Origin: Candidatus Aminicenantota bacterium
GTDB taxonomy: Bacteria; Acidobacteriota; Aminicenantia; Aminicenantales; Aminicenantaceae
Assembly: GCA_003648765.1 (NCBI GenBank)
Contig: QMPV01000005.1
Coordinates: 1-43,703, forward strand
Direction: 5' to 3'
DNA: 43,703 bases
Shown here: piece by piece, positions 43,638 to 43,703 of the stretch
Numbering within the stretch: the first letter of the stretch is position 1
How the letters are laid out: each line of letters opens with the position of its first letter
Notes under the pieces: model-generated
Database searches by the model: none
Seen by the model: the letters and a program-made list of their open reading frames with translations, nothing else
Told to the model about the DNA's origin: nothing
Position numbers and translations under genes: made by a program

Positions 43638-43703
43638 TCTAAAAGTATCTTCCCCCAAAGCTAATCGGTGTTTAAGAAAAAGAAGCCTCTTCAGATATTC
43701 TCA

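Overview
The window looks like chromosome of an anaerobic, diderm, probably thermophilic bacterium. Lipoprotein signals, a lytic transglycosylase and an outer-membrane beta-barrel protein show two membranes. The cluster of secreted S9 and C1 peptidases with a VPS10/BNR-repeat protein, together with a catalytic-type Thi4 and an L-arabinose operon, resembles Acidobacteriota-like lineages such as Candidatus Aminicenantes. That placement is inference from gene content; no rRNA or other phylogenetic marker was tested.

Layout. 1-450: the 5' end of an ISL3-type transposase on the minus strand, whose start region lies in a strong inverted repeat. 449-6506: housekeeping genes, mnmA (-), yebC-ruvC-ruvA-ruvB (+) and queA (-). 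6507-7754: a small unrecognised gene (115 aa) bracketed by two diverged direct repeats. 7755-10995 (-): operon mtnP-pfkB-tnaA (methylthioadenosine phosphorylase, PfkB kinase, tryptophanase). 11300-15925 (+): class III sirtuin, larC, folE and metG. 16348-19204 (+): a BtuFCD-type ABC importer. 19419-21056: sfsA and an outer-membrane protein with a good sigma-54 promoter match. 21093-22499 (-): thi4 and a nitroreductase. 22692-24420 (+): a LEA2/WHy-domain exported protein and a family 2 glycosyltransferase.

24677-28570 (-): a tightly overlapping araB-araD-isomerase operon for L-arabinose, in which the isomerase is of the fucose-isomerase-like type. 29066-39094 (+): a secreted proteolysis island with a BNR/VPS10 protein, a prolyl oligopeptidase (S9A), a C1 papain/bleomycin-hydrolase-like lipoprotein, and an S9C peptidase fused to a C-terminal formylglycine-generating-enzyme-like domain. 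39198-43637 (+): CCA-adding/HD protein, galE and an MltD-like LysM lytic transglycosylase.

No tRNA, rRNA or CRISPR array was recognised. The observations most worth following are the direct repeats around the orphan gene at 7054-7401, the S9C-FGE fusion, the internal start that could release a free tRNA-binding domain from metG, the hairpin masking the transposase start, the sigma-54 promoter, and the Asp in place of the catalytic Asn in the C1 peptidase.
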